Shown one piece after another: positions 53,781-61,424 of a stretch of 64,000 bases of DNA. This stretch comes from Nocardia cyriacigeorgica (GTDB lineage Bacteria > Actinomycetota > Actinomycetes > Mycobacteriales > Mycobacteriaceae). The notes under the pieces were generated by a model that worked only from the letters and a program-made list of their open reading frames with translations, made no database searches and was not told where the DNA came from. Position numbers and translations under genes: made by a program. How positions within the stretch are numbered: the stretch's first letter is position 1; the number at the start of each line of letters is the position of its first letter. The DNA is taken from assembly GCF_010868145.1 (NCBI RefSeq), contig NZ_JAAGUY010000005.1:124001-188000 (forward strand), read 5' to 3'.

Positions 53781-54242
53781 ATGCAGCGCACAGGTTTCGA
53801 GGTCTCGGTCGTGGTACCCGCACCTCCCGATAGGGTTCGCGACTTTCTGGCCGATCTGCGCGAATCCATCCGGATCCATCCGTTGATTGTTCGGGTGGAC
53901 CGGCTCAACCAGCGCATGCCCGGCATCGACAGGTACCGGATACGCGACCGGATGCGGATGGGCCCGATGACCATCGCATTCAGCTATCTGGTCGAAACAA
54001 CCCGCACACCGGAAGGCGATATTGTCTCCGACGCCTACCAATTCCCCCGCATCCACCTGCACAACGTCACCTCCTGCACCCCGGTCGACGGCGGAACCCT
54101 CGTCCATGAGCAGGTCACCATCACCGCGCCGCGGCTGCTGGTGGCAACGGTGCGCCGTGAAGGCGCCCGCGCCCACCGCACGATGCTGGACAACCTCGCA
54201 GCGGTGCTGGCCGAGGATCAGAGTCGGCGCGACCTGCGATAG
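53781..54242 (+). CDS. SRPBCC-family (START-like) lipid-binding protein
   Basis: A 153-aa protein of the helix-grip fold that binds hydrophobic ligands. Elements are FEVSVVVPAPPDRVRDFLAD, MTIAFSYLVETTRTPEG and VHEQVTITAPRLLVATVRRE. It begins 4 bases after the P450 stop and is the third gene of the operon. The C-terminus overlaps the convergent AraC-type gene by 25 bases. No catalytic residues stand out; it may deliver substrate or act as a cyclase-like helper. Confidence 0.88.
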   Translation: MQRTGFEVSVVVPAPPDRVRDFLADLRESIRIHPLIVRVDRLNQRMPGIDRYRIRDRMRMGPMTIAFSYLVETTRTPEGDIVSDAYQFPRIHLHNVTSCTPVDGGTLVHEQVTITAPRLLVATVRREGARAHRTMLDNLAAVLAEDQSRRDLR

Positions 54243-55264
54243 GCAGCAGGCGTAGTCCCCGTCCATCGCTTGAACGCGTAGATGAATGTCGACGCCTCCG
54301 CATATCCCAACCGGATCGCCACATCACTCACCGACAGTGGTGTGGTGCTGAGCATTTCCTCGGCGAGGGCTCGGCGCATTTCGTCGAGGAGGGCGCGGTA
54401 GCTGGTGCCCGCGGCGTCGAGGTGGCGGCGGAGAGTGCGGGTGCTCATGTTCAGATCTCTTGCCACCGAGTCGATTCCGGGTGGGGCGGCCAAACCGTCG
54501 GCGCCGCCGTGTGGGACCAGGCGGGATCTGACCTCGGCGGCGATGCCGGTGCGGGCGCGACGGCGGTGCACCAGGTCCCGGCATTGGGCCAGGCAGATCG
54601 CGAGGGTGTGTTCGTTTGCCTGCGGTAGCGGCTGGTCGAGGGTGAGGGGGTCGAGCGCGAACAGGTTCTGTGGACGGTCGAAGCGCGGGCGGACCACCGT
54701 CACCTCGGCGATGCGGTCGGCGTATGCCGGTTCGGGGAAGGTGAATTCGGCTCTGGTCAGTGGCATGTGTTTGCCGATCAGGTCGCTCATCACCTGGTGC
54801 ATCGCGGTCACATCACGCTCGATGAGGAACTGACGCACGTCGGCGGGCACCGATTCTGCATGAATCCACCCGATGAACTCGTCGTCGAGCAACTCGGTCA
54901 CCGGCAGGCAGAAGGTGAAACTGAGGTCCAGATAGCGCAGTGCGAACGCGATGGCCTCGCCGAGCGTCGGACTGCTGATGCAAGCGAAGCCGAAGATGCC
55001 GAAGGTGGTGATCCGGTATCGCTGGCCGACCTCGACCCCGAGGGCGGGGCGGTCCGGCAGCGCACGGACCAGATTGCGGACCACCGTCAGTTCCGTGCGC
55101 GCATCGATCTGAGCGTCGGGGTCGTGCAGTAGCCGCTCGGTGAGGCCGGTGCCATCGAGCATCCGTTCCACCGGAACGCCGTGCTCGCCGGCGTAACCGG
55201 CGAGCAGCGCCACACTGGCCACACCGCGCGGGAAGTCCCAATCACGTACCGGGCTGTCCACCAT
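54218..55264 (-). CDS. AraC-family regulator (OruR/ArgR-like, with arabinose-binding-type N-domain)
   Basis: A 348-aa regulator. The N-terminal domain (about 1-220) is of the type found in OruR/ToxR-linked AraC proteins (GIFGFACISSPTLGEAIAFA, LRYLDLSFTFCLP). The C-terminal AraC double helix-turn-helix is at 255-345 (SVARDLNMSTRTLRRHLDAA, LSVSDVAIRLGYAEASTFIY). It is convergent with the SRPBCC gene. It may control the Rieske/P450 operon, but the promoter of that operon is 2.9 kb away (inference). The ligand is unknown. Confidence 0.9.
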   Translation of the reverse strand: MVDSPVRDWDFPRGVASVALLAGYAGEHGVPVERMLDGTGLTERLLHDPDAQIDARTELTVVRNLVRALPDRPALGVEVGQRYRITTFGIFGFACISSPTLGEAIAFALRYLDLSFTFCLPVTELLDDEFIGWIHAESVPADVRQFLIERDVTAMHQVMSDLIGKHMPLTRAEFTFPEPAYADRIAEVTVVRPRFDRPQNLFALDPLTLDQPLPQANEHTLAICLAQCRDLVHRRRARTGIAAEVRSRLVPHGGADGLAAPPGIDSVARDLNMSTRTLRRHLDAAGTSYRALLDEMRRALAEEMLSTTPLSVSDVAIRLGYAEASTFIYAFKRWTGTTPAAYRRSRRL

Positions 55265-55291
55265 GCCGCCCAGTATGGCCGAAAGTGTCGA

Positions 55292-56224
55292 TTACCAGGA
55301 GAGCTCCGCGCAACGACGAGCGGAATCGGAGGTCTCCACCTGCAATGTGGCGTGACTGATATGGAAGCGCTCGGCCAGCAGATGCTGGGCGGTGCGGAGG
55401 ACCTGCTCGCTGCTCGCGCCCTCCGCGGTGGTGATGTGCGCGGAGGCGACCTCCATGCCCGAGGTGAGTGTCCACACGTGCAGGTCGTGCACATCGGCCA
55501 CCCCGTCGACCGCGCCCAGTTCGGCGGCGACCTGCTCGACGTCGAGCTCCTCCGGGCTGTGCTGGAACAGGATCCGCAGCGAGCGCTTGGCCAGCACATA
55601 GGTCCGCGGCAACACCCACAGACCGATCGCGACACCGATGATCATGTCCGCATAGCGCCAGCCGGTGGTGAGGGTGATGGCCGCCGACAGCAGCACTCCG
55701 AAGGATCCGATCATGTCGGCGAACACCTCGAGATAGGCGCCGCGCACATTCAGACTCTCCTTGGCACCGCTGCGCAGCAGCAGGAAGGAGACGACATTGG
55801 CCAGCAGACCGACAACGCCGACGATCAGCACCGGCCACCCCGGCACCTCCGGCGGTTCACCGATGCGCATGAGCGCCTCGTAGAGCACATAGCCCGCCAC
55901 CAGGAACAGCAACACCGCATTGGCCAGGGCCGCGATCACCTCGGCGCGGTAATAGCCGAAGGTGCGGGTGTAGGTGGGGCGGCTGCGGCGGGCCAGCAGG
56001 ATGGCCGAGAGCGCCATACCGATGCCGACCACGTCAGTGAGCATGTGCGCGGCGTCCGACAGCAGCGCCAGCGAACCGGTCGCGAACGCGAACGTGAACT
56101 CGACCGCCATGAATCCGAGGCCGATGGCCAGCGCGAGCGCCAGGCGGCTCAGATATTTCCCGGACGCGCTCTCCGGCGCTATCCCATGCCCATGCGAATG
56201 ATCATGTCCCACACCTGACAACAT
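55292..56224 (-). CDS. Cation diffusion facilitator (CzcD-like metal exporter)
   Basis: A predicted 310-aa membrane protein that exports Zn2+ or related ions with proton antiport. Six helices are expected. A His-rich N-terminus (HDHSHGHG) and TM2 metal motif LLSDAAHMLTD are visible. In TM5 the usual HxxxD reads EVFADMIGS, with glutamate in place of histidine. The C-terminal cytoplasmic domain carries VADVHDLHVWTLTSG. I took ATG 56224; an earlier ATG at 56257 is possible, and neither has a clear ribosome binding site. It is divergent from the ECF transporter with 55 bases between them. Confidence 0.92.
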   Translation of the reverse strand: MLSGVGHDHSHGHGIAPESASGKYLSRLALALAIGLGFMAVEFTFAFATGSLALLSDAAHMLTDVVGIGMALSAILLARRSRPTYTRTFGYYRAEVIAALANAVLLFLVAGYVLYEALMRIGEPPEVPGWPVLIVGVVGLLANVVSFLLLRSGAKESLNVRGAYLEVFADMIGSFGVLLSAAITLTTGWRYADMIIGVAIGLWVLPRTYVLAKRSLRILFQHSPEELDVEQVAAELGAVDGVADVHDLHVWTLTSGMEVASAHITTAEGASSEQVLRTAQHLLAERFHISHATLQVETSDSARRCAELSW

Positions 56225-56279
56225 ATGCGTACATGCGCATGGATGCAACACCTTCATGTCGGGCTGGCAGACTTGTGCC

Positions 56280-58409
56280 GTGAGTGATGTGTCCACCGAA
56301 TCGGCCGAGCGCGCCGAACACGGCCCGCTACGGCCGATCGAGCTGGCCACCGGCGCGGTCCTCGGCGGTGTCACCGTCGGCCTGGTGACGATCGGTTCGG
56401 TGGTACCACTCGCGACCGCCTTGCAGCTGGTCGCCGCGGTGCCGATGGGCCTGCTGGCACATCGCTACCGCTTCCGTGCCGTGGCAACCACAACCGTCGC
56501 GGCGGCGCTTGTCACCTTCGTCGCGGCCGGGTTGCTCCCGGCCATGGGGATGGCGGCCTCGGCCACCATCGGCGGCATCATCGGCGGGGTCAAACGCAGA
56601 CATGGCGGCATCGTTGCCGTCTTCGGGTTGTCGCTGATCGCCGGTCTGGCGTGGGCAGCCTTCTCGATCGGTTTCCTGCTGGTGTTCTCCACCTCACGCA
56701 ACCTGCTGTTCGACACTATCCGCAATACCTCCGAAGGTGTGAAAGACCTCGCCGGGCGGGCGCCCCAACTGGAGCCGCTCGGCAACGGCGTCGCCGAACT
56801 GACCGATGTGGTGCTGCGCTTCTGGTGGATCTATATCGGTGGCGGCGTGCTGTTCGGCACGATGCTCACGGCTGTCATCTCCTGGTTCGTTCTGGGATCG
56901 GTCCTGGATCGGCTGGACTGGCTGCCCGGCAGCGATCGGCTCGACGCCCCCGTCGACGACCGGCCGGTGGCACCGCTGCCGGTGACCATGCGCGAGGCCG
57001 GATATCGGTATCCGGGCGCGAGCACCGATGCGCTCACCGGGATCGATCTCACTGTCGAGGTCGGCGAGTTCGTGGCAGTCGTCGGCCACAACGGCTCGGG
57101 CAAATCGACTCTGACCCGCCTGCTCGCCGGACTGCCACCGTCCACCGGCATCGTGGAACGGCCCGGCTCGGCCGGACTCGGACATCTGGGCGGCACCGCG
57201 CTGGTGCTGCAACGACCGGAGAGCCAGACCCTCGGCGTGCTCGTCGCCGATGACGTCGTCTGGGGTCTGCCCGCCGTGCTGGCCGAGCAGGTCGACGTCG
57301 ACGGCCTGCTGGGCGAGGTCGGCCTCGACGGCATGGGCGAGCGCGAAACCGCCGCCCTGTCCGGTGGTCAGCAGCAGCGCCTCGCTGTCGCGGCGGCACT
57401 GGCGCGCCGACCCGCGCTGCTGATCGCCGACGAGGCGACCTCGATGATCGACCCCGACGGCCGCCGCGAGCTGGTCGCACTGCTGGCCCAGCTGCCCAAG
57501 CGCCACCGGATGGCCGTCGTGCTGGTCACCCATCACGAAGCCGACGCGGCCGCCGCCGACCGGGTCGTGCATCTGGCCGGCGGTCGCGCGGTGGATCGAC
57601 TACCCGCCTGGCCGAAACCGGGTATCGATCAGCGCCGCCATCCGATGGGCGAGCCGATCATGAACCTGCGCGATATCCGCCACACCTACAACCGAGGCAC
57701 ACCGTGGCGGGCACCGGCGCTGCACGGCGTCGATCTATCGGTCCGCCGGGGTGAGGCATTGCTCGTCGTCGGCGGCAACGGCTCGGGTAAATCCACCCTG
57801 GCCTGGATCATGGCCGGACTGATCACGCCGAGCGCTGGACACTGCGAGCTCGCCGGGAAGCCGGTCACCTCGCAGATCGGCCGGGTCGCGCTGGCGTTCC
57901 AGCACTCGCGGCTGCAACTGCAACGCCAGACCGTCGGCGAAGAGATCGCCGATTGGGGAGGCCGGGCCACCGGGTCCGGCGCGGTCGGGCGCGCATTGGA
58001 TGCGGTCGGCCTCGACCGCTCGCTGGCGGCCAGGTCGATCGAGGAACTCAGCGGCGGGCAGGCCAAACGAGTCGTGCTGGCCGCGATCGTCGCCAGCAGA
58101 CCACAGGTGGTGGTGCTGGACGAGCCGCTGGCCGGACTTGACCCTGAGGGCCGCGCCGATATCGTCGACCTCCTCGCCCGGCTTCGCGATTCGGGGCTCA
58201 CGCTCATCGTCATCTCGCACGATGTCGACGATGTCGCCGCCATCTGCGACCGGACGGTGCATCTACGCGACGGCCGGATCGCCGAATCGGTGCACGCGAG
58301 CGAACCGGGCGCGGCCTCCGAGTCTGTGGCACAGCACGCCAGAACCGCACCTCGAGGAACACCGCTACCCGGCGCCGCGTGGCGGATCGAACAGGGAGGC
58401 CGGCCATGA
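56280..58409 (+). CDS. ECF transporter: membrane (S-like) domain fused to two ABC ATPases
   Basis: A 709-aa three-domain protein. Residues 1-215 form about five to six membrane helices (VLGGVTVGLVTIGSVVPLAT, MASATIGGIIGGVKRRHGG). The first ATPase (about 230-450) has Walker A GHNGSGKST, signature LSGGQQQR and Walker B LLIADEAT. The second (about 465-680) has GGNGSGKST, LSGGQAKR and VVVLDEPL. This matches the organisation of mycobacterial Rv2326c, where the S unit is fused to both energy-coupling ATPases. The start is GTG 56280. It is followed in ATGA overlap by the T component. The vitamin or metal transported is not evident. Confidence 0.93.
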   Translation: MSDVSTESAERAEHGPLRPIELATGAVLGGVTVGLVTIGSVVPLATALQLVAAVPMGLLAHRYRFRAVATTTVAAALVTFVAAGLLPAMGMAASATIGGIIGGVKRRHGGIVAVFGLSLIAGLAWAAFSIGFLLVFSTSRNLLFDTIRNTSEGVKDLAGRAPQLEPLGNGVAELTDVVLRFWWIYIGGGVLFGTMLTAVISWFVLGSVLDRLDWLPGSDRLDAPVDDRPVAPLPVTMREAGYRYPGASTDALTGIDLTVEVGEFVAVVGHNGSGKSTLTRLLAGLPPSTGIVERPGSAGLGHLGGTALVLQRPESQTLGVLVADDVVWGLPAVLAEQVDVDGLLGEVGLDGMGERETAALSGGQQQRLAVAAALARRPALLIADEATSMIDPDGRRELVALLAQLPKRHRMAVVLVTHHEADAAAADRVVHLAGGRAVDRLPAWPKPGIDQRRHPMGEPIMNLRDIRHTYNRGTPWRAPALHGVDLSVRRGEALLVVGGNGSGKSTLAWIMAGLITPSAGHCELAGKPVTSQIGRVALAFQHSRLQLQRQTVGEEIADWGGRATGSGAVGRALDAVGLDRSLAARSIEELSGGQAKRVVLAAIVASRPQVVVLDEPLAGLDPEGRADIVDLLARLRDSGLTLIVISHDVDDVAAICDRTVHLRDGRIAESVHASEPGAASESVAQHARTAPRGTPLPGAAWRIEQGGRP

Positions 58410-59146
58410 GCATCGTGCTGCTGCGACAGGTCCCGGTGGCCAGCCCGATCCACCGGCTGTGGGCCGGAACCAAGATGATCGGCGTCTTCCTGATCAGCGT
58501 GCTGCTCATGTTCTGGCCGACCTGGCCGATCCTCGGCATCATGACCGCGTTCCTGGTGCTGGTCGGCGTCCTCGCCCGGCTGCCGCTCGGCACGTTGCCG
58601 CGACTGCCGTGGTGGTTCTGGGGGCTGGCCGCGGTCGGCGCGCTGATCAACCTGCCGGTCGGCGGCGCGGCGGTCCTGAGATTCGCGCAAGTCCTGGTGT
58701 TCAGCCTCATCCTGGTGGCCGCATCGTTCCTCATTGCCTGGACCACCCCGATGAGCGAGATCGCGCCCGCACTGGCCAAGCTCGGCGCACCGCTGCGCAG
58801 ACTGCGCGTTCCGGTGGACGAGTGGGCCGTGGTGGTCGCGCTGACGCTGCGCGGCCTGCCGTTGCTGATCGAGGAGATCCGGGTCCTGCACGCCGCGCGG
58901 CGCCTGCGCCCCAAGGACGACCTGCTGCACCGTGCCGCCGACAACGGTCTGATCGACATCCTGACCGCGGCGATGGCGGTATCCACCCGGCGCGCAGGCG
59001 AATTGGGTGAGGCGATCACCGCACGCGGCGGCACCGGGCAGCTCACTGCCAACCCGGCCTCACCGAGTCGCGTCGACGCGGTCGCGCTACTCGTTGTCGT
59101 CGCGGTGTGCGCCGGTTCCGTCATGATCGACTTGCTGTTGCTGTGA
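58406..59146 (+). CDS. ecfT: ECF transporter T component (EcfT)
   Basis: A 246-aa membrane protein with about five helices. It carries the two coupling motifs HAARRLRPKDD and RRAGELGEAITARGG, which contact the ATPases. The start ATG overlaps the TGA of the ATPase gene. Together the two genes form a complete ECF system without need of a separate S protein. The fusion ATPase has its own membrane domain, so this is likely a dedicated rather than a shared module. Confidence 0.93.
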   Translation: MSIVLLRQVPVASPIHRLWAGTKMIGVFLISVLLMFWPTWPILGIMTAFLVLVGVLARLPLGTLPRLPWWFWGLAAVGALINLPVGGAAVLRFAQVLVFSLILVAASFLIAWTTPMSEIAPALAKLGAPLRRLRVPVDEWAVVVALTLRGLPLLIEEIRVLHAARRLRPKDDLLHRAADNGLIDILTAAMAVSTRRAGELGEAITARGGTGQLTANPASPSRVDAVALLVVVAVCAGSVMIDLLLL

Positions 59147-59261
59147 CACACTGGTGGTCGGATCGGCCCGGATCACGGCACCCGCGAAATCGATGGAACC
59201 GAACGCAGGCCCACCGCGTCGAAATGGGTATACGGACCGAGTCTCGGAACAGGGGTAGGCG

Positions 59262-59783
59262 ATGAATGACGACCGGGAAGCCATGCGCTCCCGCAACGAC
59301 GCGTTGCGCGCTCAGGTCGGCGACATGCTCGAGACCTTCGAACGGCAGCGCCAGGATCTGGCCGCCGCGCAGCAGCGGATCGCTACCGCACAGGTCACCG
59401 CGTGGTCGTCGGACAATCTCGTCCGGGTGACGAGCAATGCCGCAGGCATTCCGCTGGATGTGCACATCGAACCCGATGCGTTCAAGCGCTCCAACCCGGA
59501 ACGGCTCGGCCGCTCGATCACCGAGGCCGTCCAGGCCGCCGCCCGCGAAGGCGTGCAGGTCTCGCAGCAGGCGTTCGCGCCGATCGAGGCCGCCGCCGAC
59601 AATCTTCCCGATCTGCCGGATCTGGTGCCCGGCGCACCGAGCATCCGCGATCTGGTCGACAGGCTGATCCCGGAACCGCCCGCCGTGCAGGACACCACGC
59701 CGCCCGCGTCGTCACAGCCTCCGCTCGACGATGACGACGAGGACGAGTACTACCGCAACCGCAGCTACCTCGAGGGCCGTTGA
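59262..59783 (+). CDS. YbaB/EbfC-family (EspL-like) DNA-binding protein
   Basis: A 173-aa protein. The first 100 residues carry the YbaB/EbfC fold pattern (ERQRQDLAAAQQRIATAQVT, VTSNAAGIPLDVHIEPDAFK), and the last 60 are acidic and proline-rich. In mycolate actinomycetes such proteins occur beside ESX-type secretion genes. The start ATG has GGGGTAGG upstream. The stop overlaps the next start in TGATG. Confidence 0.85.
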   Translation: MNDDREAMRSRNDALRAQVGDMLETFERQRQDLAAAQQRIATAQVTAWSSDNLVRVTSNAAGIPLDVHIEPDAFKRSNPERLGRSITEAVQAAAREGVQVSQQAFAPIEAAADNLPDLPDLVPGAPSIRDLVDRLIPEPPAVQDTTPPASSQPPLDDDDEDEYYRNRSYLEGR

Positions 59784-60097
59784 TGAGTACGCTGAAGGCC
59801 GATCCGGAAGCGATCAAGGCCACCGAGCCGGGGTTCCAGAGCTTGGCCACCCAGGTGGCCGATGCCCTGAGCACCCTGAAGTCCGCGCTGGACGCCGAGG
59901 GCGAATGCTGGGGCGCCGACGAGATCGGCGAGAGCTTCGCCGGGAACTACACCCCGGGTGCCGAGAAGGCACTGAAAGCGGTGGAGATCCTCAGCACCAC
60001 GCTATCGGCGATGGGCTCGGGCGCGACGACCACGGCCACCTCGCTCGAGGGCCAGGACCAGGCGATCGCCGCCGCATTGAGCAAGGACTCCGCCTAG
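59783..60097 (+). CDS. WXG100-like small protein
   Basis: A 104-aa helical protein. The short helix-loop-helix has CWGADEIGESFAGNY in the middle, as in WXG100 proteins of actinomycetes (WGxDEIG pattern). It is coupled to the YbaB-like gene. WXG100 proteins are secreted by type VII systems, but no ESX core genes lie within the window. A toxin-like partner (e.g. LXG/nuclease) is not adjacent either. Confidence 0.8.
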   Translation: MSTLKADPEAIKATEPGFQSLATQVADALSTLKSALDAEGECWGADEIGESFAGNYTPGAEKALKAVEILSTTLSAMGSGATTTATSLEGQDQAIAAALSKDSA

Positions 60098-60328
60098 CCG
60101 CTCCCTCATCAGATTCTCAATAGCTTTGCGCTATAACGGGCGGCAGGTTTGGTACTGGCCCAAACCTTCCGAAATACCCGTAATTCCGTCGTATCAAACC
60201 AGCCTCCGGTTGTAACGTGGCGTGCAGGAGAGCTGTCCACTTGATCACAAGCTCCGTGCGCGGGGCGGGGAAGTTCCACAGCGCGCGGAGCGTTCGGTAG
60301 GGAACCTGATGAAGATGGGAACAACAGA

Positions 60329-60979
60329 ATGATCTTCCGTAAAATCGCCGCGTTGGTGGTGCCGGTAGCGGCTGCCATCGTGGTCGGCGCAGGCACAACC
60401 CATGCGCAGCCGGCCGCGGCCCCCGTACCCGATATCGGGTACGAGGCCAAGCTGGTCGGCGACAGAATCATCACCACACTGACCGGGGGTACGTTCGAAG
60501 TCGCCGGTAATACCTTGAATATCAAGGACTCCGCTGGCAATACGGCGATCAGCATGCCGTTGGCCTTCCGGCAGGACGGGCTGGAATTCCCGATGCCTCG
60601 CACTGTTCGCAACGAGGGGCGCGAGCTCGAGCTCACCGTCGTCAAGGACTACACGCAGGCGCGGCCTGTGCCTGTCACGCCGGTCGCATCGTTGGAGGAG
60701 AACCAGCGGGCACAGGATGCCTTCTTGGCACAGTTCGGGATCGCAACGGCCATCGGCGGATTCATCGGCACGGTGATCGGCGCAATCGTTGGACTCGTTG
60801 GAATCGCGCTCGGCCCAACCGTCATTGCGAGCGTCCTCGCCGGCGCAGCACTCGGCGGAATCATCGGCACCGTGGTCGTCGGCGGACCCACCCTGCTCAT
60901 CGCCGGAATTGATCTGATCAACACGCTCGCCGCCCCGCCCGGCAGCACCAAGTGGATGGACCAGACCGGCAGGAACTGA
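60329..60979 (+). CDS. Secreted glycine-rich protein of unknown function
   Basis: A 216-aa protein. The signal peptide is residues 1-26 (IAALVVPVAAAIVVGAGTTH followed by AQP). The middle (about 30-130) is beta-rich. The C-terminal third is a glycine-rich hydrophobic hairpin (FGIATAIGGFIGTVIGAIVG, then VLAGAALGGIIGTVVVGGP) that could insert in a membrane. I recognise this as a layout common in Nocardia and relatives but cannot name a function. A perfect hairpin follows the stop codon. Confidence 0.78.
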   Translation: MIFRKIAALVVPVAAAIVVGAGTTHAQPAAAPVPDIGYEAKLVGDRIITTLTGGTFEVAGNTLNIKDSAGNTAISMPLAFRQDGLEFPMPRTVRNEGRELELTVVKDYTQARPVPVTPVASLEENQRAQDAFLAQFGIATAIGGFIGTVIGAIVGLVGIALGPTVIASVLAGAALGGIIGTVVVGGPTLLIAGIDLINTLAAPPGSTKWMDQTGRN

Positions 60980-61004
60980 TCAGGAACCCACCCAGAAACA
61001 CGAC

Positions 61005-61039
61005 ACTGGGCCGATCGCAGCCAGCGCGATCGGCCCAGT
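61005..61039 (+). terminator. Hairpin terminator after the secreted glycine-rich protein
   Basis: A 14-bp perfect stem (61005-61018 with 61026-61039, core CTGGGCCGATCGC) and a 7-base loop. It lies between convergent genes and should serve both. Confidence 0.85.
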
Positions 61040-61115
61040 TCCGTTCACAGACCCGGAATCCCGGCCGGAGCGTCGGCCCGCGGCATACCGGATTCCGGCA
61101 ATGCGCAGGGCTGCT

Positions 61116-61295
61116 TCAGCCCTGCTTGCGCACTGCGTTCTTCGCGGCTTCCTGCGCGGTGTCGACCTTGTCGGCGAACTTTCCGCCGGTCTTCTGATCG
61201 ACGATGTCGCCTGCCTTGTCGATGACGGTGTCCACCTTGTCGGCGTTCTTCGCCGCCAGGTCCATCGCCTTACCGGCCAGGTTCTTGAAATCCAC
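61116..61295 (-). CDS. Small MT0933-like 'antitoxin' protein (copy 1)
   Basis: A 59-aa charged helical protein. The core KAGDIVDQKTGGKFADKV matches the MT0933-like antitoxin family of actinobacteria. Start GTG 61295 has GAGGAG upstream; a second GTG at 61301 is possible. The family name comes from annotation; no toxin gene is next to it. A paralogue with the same core lies at the right edge of the window. Confidence 0.85.
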   Translation of the reverse strand: MDFKNLAGKAMDLAAKNADKVDTVIDKAGDIVDQKTGGKFADKVDTAQEAAKNAVRKQG

Positions 61296-61424
61296 GTGCA
61301 CTCCTCGGTGTCGAGCCGCGTTCGAATCGCGATCACCGTACCCGCGCTCACGGCGCTCGCCCGGATACGGCAGAGTGATTGCACCACATTCGACACCGGT
61401 TTGCTCAATTGTTGCCAGATGAAT

